Assembly: GCF_000002865.3 (NCBI RefSeq)
Contig: NW_001865057.1
Span: 375,071-439,070, forward strand
Direction of reading: 5' to 3'
DNA from: Monosiga brevicollis MX1
Lineage: Eukaryota; Opisthokonta; Choanoflagellata; Craspedida; Salpingoecidae
Length of the DNA: 64,000 nt
The notes under the pieces were generated by a model. The model did not search any database and was not told the origin of the DNA. It was given only the letters and a program-made list of their open reading frames with translations. Of this stretch, positions 57,010 through 64,000 are shown in pieces. Both the position numbers and the translations under genes were made by a program. Positions within the stretch are counted from its first letter, which is position 1. Every line of letters starts with the position of its first letter.

Positions 57010-60000
57010 CTAAGCGCTAGAAACGCTCGAAGTAGACTTGTCTCGCTGCTTGCGACGCTTGGCGAGCTTGGCGTCCTCCACTGGAGCCAGCTACACCCAC
57101 CCGGTCCAGAAGACTTGAACGTGAGCGCCTGTTCCCGTCACAGCTTTTGGTTGTTGTTCCTTTTTTTTTATTAGACATGTGCGTACACATCCTTCCCCCA
57201 CACAAACACATGCGTCAAGCTTACCCGGGAAGCATCCGAGAGGGCTGCAACGTTGGCTGCAAGAATGCCTCGCTTGCCCCGCCCCGCCGTCTCTTCCTTC
57301 GCCAGGATGGCAGGTGAAGGCAGAGGCTGGTTGCTTAGCGCCGCCTCTGTCAACCATGGGTCACGAGCCGCCAATGTTGCCGTTGGCCGCAGGTGCGCAT
57401 TATGGGACAACAACCGCTGCAACAACTGCTTGGCCTCAGCGGAGATGTGCTGCAACAACCCACGCCAAAGGATTGAGAGGGCTGCGCGTAGCTGCCTCCT
57501 GATGGCTGCGCACGCAGGTGCAACAAACGCGTGTGCCACTCGTACCTGCCAAATGGGCTGTGTAAACTGTAACTCCTTGCGCAAGACCTTGTCCCAGGCA
57601 TCGGCGTCCTGAAAATCTAAGAAAAAGGCCCCCGTCATCCACGACCGCGTGAATGTTCTGCCCTCTTGGTCAGCAAGTTTCCCGTGCCAGATCGACGAAT
57701 TACATACTTGCTGGGACCTCGAAGGGCGTCGCGCCGGTCAACATGGTGTACAGAATTACGCCTGACGTCGAGGTGAGGTGAAGCCACACAGTTCACACAG
57801 GTTAGAAGCGCAGAGTCTCACAGCACGCTTGCTTGTCCGTTCGGCCATCCCAGTGCCACGCGTGTCCTCACCAAGACTCCACATGTCACAGGCCGATGTG
57901 TAAGCCGGAGCTGAGGACTTGAGACGAGCCGTAACCTCAGGTGCGCCAAACCTATACACCATCACCCCCATTTCAACGATGATTGTCAAGCAAGCGCCGC
58001 CCTGCGTTTGTTGCAATGATGACCCACAATGGAGGGCCAGCAAAACAAACTTGAATGTAAAGAGCGGTGTCTGCAGCGTCTGCTGGGTATCAGTCAGCTT
58101 GGCAAAGCCCCAGTCGATGATCTTCACGGGCGAGTCCACGGAAGCTTCCTGAAACACAATGTTCTCCGGCTAGAGACAAAGAGGTGGGGCAGCATAAGGC
58201 CTCCGCCATACCCACACAGAAAACAGCCTTTGGCGTCAACGCAGCGGAGGGCTTGATGGAAGGCTCACTTTTAGATCACGATGAACCACGTTATTGTTGT
58301 GGCTGTATTGCACGGCAGACACGAGCTGTTTGAAGATGTTACGGGCTTCACGTTCGCTCAAGTTGCCATGCTGTGCAATGCGGTAGAAGAGCTCGCCTGC
58401 AGAACGCAGCACCGCGCAAGAAAAGGCCATGCCATGCGTGAGACACAACAGCGACTGCACCTCAGCCTACATAGGACAGGCAGTGGTGACCACAAGTGGC
58501 CCGACGCACCGCCCGTGCAGAGTTCCATAACAATGTACGTGTGGACGGGATCTTGAAAGACATCAATGAGCTGGATAATGTTGGGGTGGCCCTGCACGCG
58601 GCGCAGCATCTCGGCCTCCTGCGTTTGGCCCCGATTGCTGACAATCTTGACGGCAAAGGCCGCATTGTCCGATTTACGAATGCACTTGCGACACGTGCTA
58701 TATTGTCCAAGCGGAGGCCAAACGGTGAACTAGACATATGTGCTGACCAAGCGAGAATTTGTTCCCCGCTGCCAGATCTGATCCAGGGCGCTGACCTGAA
58801 GCTTCCAAGACCTAGTTCGCGCTCTCCTGCAGGAATGGTGTATTCCATATGGAACGTTCGTCTGTCACGCACGCACCAACGCAAAACAAAGGGCAAATAA
58901 GACACAATACCTCCACAGGGGGTGAGTGGGGGGTGTTGGCCGCCTTATAAAATAAGCCACGGTGTCACGTACTCTGAATCGATTATGGGCGATGATGAGG
59001 CGGTGGCACCTTGACTGGTCAGTGCCGAGGGTGGGATGGCACCTAAAATCGGCCAATAGCAGGCATGCATGTTAGTCTGTGTTGCCATGAAACGGAGGGT
59101 TTGGCCGACAAGAGCTTTCGCACCGAGCGCGGTCTTCAAGGGCTGCCGAGGTTCAGCACGGGCCATGCCAACATCTACAAAACCCATGTTGGCACTTTCA
59201 TCTTGCGGCATATCCTCGGGCATCGTGGCTTGCGTTTGAAGCGATGCCGTGGATTGTTGTGTGTTGTTACCAGATGCATCCATCGGCGGAACGAAGGGAG
59301 CCGATGCCGGAATCTCCGCGCTAAACTGCGGCAGCGAGTTGTGGTTGGCCTGTGGGACCACTTGTTGCACGGACACGACGTCTGTGTGGATGAAACCATT
59401 GCATTTGCGTGAGCGTAGAATACAATCATGACTTCCTCTTGAACAACGACAGAAGCGTTGCGATTGTGTGACCGGCACAATAACTCACTCTGCAAAGAGG
59501 ATTGCAAAGCCGTCGCGTTTTGAGAAGCCTCGGGGTCAAACAAGCCTGCAACGCATGCACATGTCACATTAAGCAAAACCCCTTGTTTCAGAGGGTTGCA
59601 GAGGCAAAGGGCTGGCATTGGGTCCATTCAAGCATGCGCCAAAAGCAGAAAAGAGCGTGGGAGCCTAACCGGAATTGAAGAGAACGTTTGGCCCGACGAA
59701 AGAAAACCCGCGAAAGAGCTGTTGTCGTGGTGCCAGCCAGCAACAAGCAAGTGAGGTGGGCTCGAGGGGGCGCCTGACCCAAGTTCGTCCACTGTAGACG
59801 TGAAAAGGCAAGATCATCAGGCGGCAAACGAACCATGCGGGCAGTTGGCGAGGTCGGGGGTGCTGGCGTCAAAACGGGGTCTTGGTCTGTAAACTCGGAA
59901 TCAAAATTTTGCGTATCCAGCTCATCTGGGTCACGCGCGGTTGGCAGCAATACAGAGAACCACGATGAAGACCGTCAAGGTGGTTGAGCAAGCGCCAAGC

Positions 60001-62247
60001 CTCACTGGAGCACGAACAAAGGACAAACGGAAAAAGATATCACTTACTGGCAATCACAGGCACAATTGGGGGGGGCACCTTCTTATCACGCAAGTCTTCC
60101 CACTTGAGTGGCTTGAAAAAGGCATGCTCCTGTTTGCAAGGGGCAAGAGTGACAATCAAGGGTGAGTTGCATGCGCCCGTTCAGCCAAGATGCTTGAGCG
60201 GGCAATGAGGGCCTCAACGACGTACCATGAGCTCTGCGGCGTCCCGATGGGCTCCCAGTCGCTTTTCGGCTCGCTTCTCCAATAGCTAAAGAAGGATTCA
60301 GCAAAAGTTACCGCACAGCAGAGGCCGGAGGGGGCGCGGAGACACTGTTGTTAGGATATTCAACCATTCTGAAATTGACACTGTCACGCCCATAAATAAG
60401 ACCTACGCCGGTGAGCAGACCGCGCAGCGGCTTGCTCATGGACTTGTGCAAGACGGCGGGTTTCTACGGTGCATGATGTTCAAAACGCGCAAGGTCATTC
60501 GTGAGAGAAGGCGCGGGCACATGGTTTTTGAGCGTTGGAAGATGATAACAGGGGACCGCAGCTAGCGCTGATGAGGCAAAGTACAAACCGTCAGAATGCG
60601 GCGAGCAATGGCCGAATTGCTGTTGTCCGTGTCGCCAGGGTAGTTGACAAAGGGCGTGTGACCTGGCCAGTCACAAAACGAAGCGATTGGGAGAATGAAA
60701 CTTGGACGAGCCCGTTCGTGGGCGTGAGCGGCACCAGATGAACTCACCCTGCACCAACTCGTAAAGCAGGCACCCAAGGCTCCACCAGTCCACGCTGAGA
60801 CCGTGCCCCTCGGGGTGCTCGCCCGCAATCTCGGGTGCCAGGTACTCGGTGGTGCCGGCGTAGGAGTAAGTGCGGGCGGCGGGTGATTGGATGTGCTCCT
60901 TGGACAAGCCTGGAACAGACACCAGACGAGCTCTCGTCAGAGGCGGTAAAATGGAGCGCACGAGGGGTGATCTCAATGTGGAGGAGGAAGAATTGGCGCT
61001 GCACATACCAAAGTCGGTCAAGCGTACATGGCCTTCCTTATCCAGGAGGATGTTTTCAAGCTTGAGATCTCGGTAGATGACGCCCAAGCGATGTAGGGCA
61101 TCCAAGGCCACAAGAATCTAAAACATGTCAGGGCAGATGGCGCGCACGGGTGAAAGACGGGGAGGGGGGTCGGTGGTTTTTGCGGCTCAGGAATGGGCTA
61201 AAGCGACTTGGGAACACGCGAGTACCTCTGCCACGTAGAAACGAGCCTCGCGCTCAAGAAACATGACGCGACGGCGGAGATGCGTGAAGAGCTCGCCGCC
61301 GTTGACATAGTCGAGTACAAGATGAAGTTTGGACTCATCCTGAGCAAACAAAAGGTATAGCGTGCGGGGGGTAAGCATCAGATCAGGGAAACCAAATCAA
61401 GACAATCAGCCACTGCGATCCGGTGGGAAGATGGGACCTGGAAGGCATAGTGGAGCTGGACCACAAACGGGACGTGACGGATGCTTTCAAGAATGTTGCG
61501 TTCGGCACGCGTGTGCTCGGTCATCTTGGCTTGGCGCTGCAAGCGTGAGAGGAACGGTGCGAGCAGACATCATGCGCGTGTCAAGCCGGAGTCGAGCTGT
61601 GTCGGGTCTTGTCAAGAAAAAAAAACATGGGAGATAAAAAAAAAAAAAAAACGGCGAGGCAATGCGGGGGCGTGCGAGGGCACGTACGACAATGGCGGCT
61701 TTCTTCAAGACCTTCATGGCATATAATGTACCGGTGTCGTTGCCTGTGACCTTACGGGTGAGCATGACCTAGGCGAGGGCAGCCATTCGAGGTGAGGGCT
61801 TGTACATTGGGGCATGGAGCCCAGGCATGAGCGCAGACATGGACCAAGGGGCAACGGAGTTGAGCTCGTGCAGGCGGATGCTGACCTTGCCGTAGGCCCC
61901 CGAGCCAAGGACGCGCAAGAGCTCGAAATCTGCTGGTCCCACCCGCTCGCCATCGCTAGGAAAGATTGCCAGCAACAGGGGGGCGGCGGGGCACAAGACC
62001 AATGAGCGTGTGAGCTGCACCAAGCGACAAGCACCTCTGATCGCAAGAGGCAAGGTTTGAGCGCTGTGTGATGATCGCGCAAGAAGACAGGGGAGTGGGG
62101 GGCACGTGGGGGTCCGGATCATTGTTTAGACCTTGGATGCATGGAGGCTTCGGTGATTGGGAAAATTTCAGAATCCTCGCCAAAGTTTGAGAAATCAAAA
62201 TCCGAGCTGCCTTCGCCCGGTAGGCAAAAGTCCGCGGGCAAGGCCAT
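57010..62247 (-). CDS. RPS6KA5: MSK-type kinase with two kinase domains (RPS6KA5-like)
   Basis: Start [15 protein letters not shown] at 62247. N-terminal AGC kinase: [86 protein letters not shown], activation loop [29 protein letters not shown]. It continues with [16 protein letters not shown] and [20 protein letters not shown], then the hydrophobic motif [13 protein letters not shown] near 59690. C-terminal CAMK-like kinase: GLGSFR joined to [51 protein letters not shown], then DWG instead of DFG ([11 protein letters not shown], near 58110), GAPEV, CDMWSLG. The tail ends [18 protein letters not shown], close to the MSK nuclear signal; stop at 57010. In animals MSKs act downstream of ERK/p38 and phosphorylate histone H3 and CREB. 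Confidence 0.94.
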
Positions 62248-63340
62248 GGCCAAAGTTATCAAAGGCTCGAGCTAGCGATGGGCAGCCGTCTGCTCGATGC
62301 AAAAGTTTTTAGTGCGGATCCTAGTGCTCAAGCTCTCCAAGAAGAAACGAACGTCAAAGCCCAGGACCTGGCACCAGCGTGCTTGTTGGATGGTGCGTCT
62401 TCGTGCTCTGCACTTTCAGAGCGCTAGGATCATCAAGCAGGAGCAAGATCAAACTCAGATGTTGGATGGACGGCTGCGCCTCGCTGCCGCGGCCACCGAC
62501 TCGAGAGCACCTGTCAGCGGACCGTCCGAATGAGCCTGCTGCAGATCCCTTCTTGTCCGTGGCGCAGCCAGATACAACCCAGCACGAGGACCACCCCAAC
62601 GCCCAGCCACTGACCTGCAACCCCACTGATCCAGCTCAACGTTCAAGCAGCAGAACGGCCACCCGATACACACTCAAAAGGCAGAGCGACCAGCTCGCTC
62701 GACACCACGAGCGCGTGAGAGAGAAATAGAGAGAGAGAGCGAGCGCGCGCGAGAGAGAGAGATTTTTTTTTTTTGTGGCGAACGGAAAGTTCAGAGAGAG
62801 GGGAGGGCGGGAAGTGAGATAGGAAGAGATTGAGAGGAGGGGTGATCGAGAATGAGAGAGGCGGTCGGAGGCGTGGTAGAAACGGAGAGATATTTGCAAG
62901 GGGTCGACGCTCAGATACACGAAAACAAAGCAAATTACAGAGATCTTCTTAAAGATGAATTTAGTACAAGAGCCATGGAGCATCAAAGGCACAACGTCAG
63001 AGAAGCAGAGGGACATTTGCAGAGACACAGAGACTCGAAGACTTGAAACACACAAACGGTAACGAAAATATACTTTAAAGAGGTTATTTTAATTTATAGC
63101 CGTTCGATTTGTCAGCTTCAGTCCATTTGTCATCATTTTATAGTTTATGAAGTAGTTTTCTCAGTAAAGTCCGATTATATAAAGTTATATGAGCGTGTCA
63201 ATGTTAACGTAAGCGACTTTGTGCAGCTTTTTATCTAGATAATGCATCAGGCTGCCTGCTCATTATTTGCTCTCATCAGTCACTCGTCGCGCGGCGGTCT
63301 TCGTGTGGGGACGGCGGCCGATTGTGATTGTGAACGGATC
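62248..63340. other. Divergent intergenic region MSK/BolA
   Basis: Head-to-head spacer of about 1.1 kb with GA-rich tracts at 62716-62761 and 62790-62870 and an AT-rich island at 63050-63240. No coding sequence supported. Confidence 0.6.
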
Positions 63341-63917
63341 ATGTCCTTGGTTCGCGGCGGTGGCTGGCACGTAGGGCAGGTCCTTGTGCGTAGTATGGCG
63401 TCATCTGCTGCACGGGCTGCGGCCGAGCAGCAGCCGGTATGTGCGTGTGCGCCGCTCCGACCTGCCAAACGCGCGTGCCACGACGTGAGCATCTGTGTAC
63501 CTCTGTCACGAGCCCTTTGCGTGGACCAACTGGGTAGGGCCCGGTGATGGCGGCTATCCGACAGAAGTTGACGGAGCGCTTTCAGGTATGTGGCCATGCT
63601 CGGGCATCATGGCATGGTCTGCGCGGGCTCATGTTGGCGGGCTAATGCGATGCGTCGCCTAGCCCACCACGCTTGACGTCAAGAATGAGAGCTACATGCA
63701 CTCTGTCCCTCGAGGTGAGATGTAGAGCCATGAGCTGGTCAACACAAGGAGGCCTCGGCGCTCATCATCTGCCGTCGGTGTTCTGCTCACATAGGCAGCG
63801 AAACCCACTTCAAAGTGACCATTGTGTCTGACCAATTTGAGGGCATGAAGCTCATCGAGGTCCGTGGTTCGAGGCCGTAATGTGACCGGTGCCTTGCTCC
63901 TGTTGCGGGCGCTCTTG

Positions 63918-64000
<83 letters not shown>
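63341..64000 (+). CDS. BolA family protein, BOLA1-like, 3' partial
   Basis: Start at 63341 (MSLVRGGGWHVGQVLVRS), an Arg-containing acid-free N-terminus that suggests mitochondrial import. Four exons are visible: 63341-63436, 63538-63585 (GPVMAAIRQKLTERFQ), 63663-63714 (PTTLDVKNESYMHSVPR) and 63795-63859 (GSETHFKVTIVSDQFEGMKLIE). Joined, they follow the BOLA1 pattern (human has GPVEAAIRTKLEEAL, NESGGHAVPPGSETHFRVAVVSSRFEG). The C-terminal RHR motif should lie beyond the window, after an intron that begins at 63860 and contains the CT repeat. BolA proteins with monothiol glutaredoxins handle [2Fe-2S] clusters. Confidence 0.9.
63921..64000. repeat. (CT)n microsatellite running off the window
   Basis: At least 80 bases of perfect CT dinucleotides in the fourth intron of the BolA gene, continuing past the edge. 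Probably also close to an assembly end. Confidence 0.97.

Overview
This window looks like nuclear DNA of an intron-rich unicellular relative of animals, most likely a choanoflagellate of the Monosiga type. That is an inference from gene content and structure. Genes are compact and split by many GT-AG introns of about 80-200 bp. They include clear RICTOR, MSK-type kinase, CDC14, TOP1, DNAJC30, CCDC86 and ELOF1 orthologues. There is also a receptor with tyrosine motifs and two SH2 domains, a style of architecture typical of choanoflagellates. A 51-base assembly gap lies at 10337-10387. No tRNA, rRNA, CRISPR array or intact transposon was recognised.

Layout. 1-6563 (+): 3' part of a gene encoding at least three tandem copies of a bacterial-type DUF2827 glycosyltransferase-like domain. 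6911-9019 (-): cytosolic HSP70. 9946-17643 (+): RICTOR (TORC2), with a possible C-terminal extension to 18960. 19534-21549 (-): TPR protein with signal peptide and C-terminal membrane anchor. 22153-23604 (+): enoyl-CoA hydratase family (ECHDC1-like). 24745-30872 (+): membrane receptor with Cys-rich and Ig-like repeats, YDQP phosphotyrosine repeats and two SH2 domains. 32763-36189 (+): DNA topoisomerase I. 36744-38049 (+): CCDC86/Cgr1. 38677-40584 (-): phytanoyl-CoA dioxygenase family. 41250-42335 (+): intronless 2-oxoglutarate oxygenase. 42952-43940 (+): DNAJC30. 44123-45624 (-): RhoGAP protein. 46700-47940 (+): bacterial-type cyclophilin fused to two ShKT domains. 48743-49622 (+): ELOF1. 50581-52070 (-): secreted class 3 lipase. 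53634-56074 (+): CDC14 phosphatase. 57010-62247 (-): MSK-type dual kinase. 63341 to the window end (+): BolA family, cut by the edge.

The genes form no operon-like pathway. Their arrangement alternates: many neighbours are head-to-head pairs sharing 0.6-1.5 kb (HSP70/RICTOR, TPR/ECH, PhyH/oxygenase, RhoGAP/cyclophilin, lipase/CDC14, MSK/BolA), separated by tail-to-tail pairs. The shared upstream regions carry long simple repeats or AT-rich islands. Two of these islands (9541-9760 and 45865-46050, opposite orientation) seem to share several collinear words and may be copies of one short element.

The most notable items are the triplicated DUF2827 protein, whose repeats share intron positions; the kinase-less receptor that carries both tyrosine substrates and its own SH2 readers; the alphaproteobacterial-looking cyclophilin-ShKT fusion; and the DWG motif in the C-terminal kinase domain of the MSK gene.
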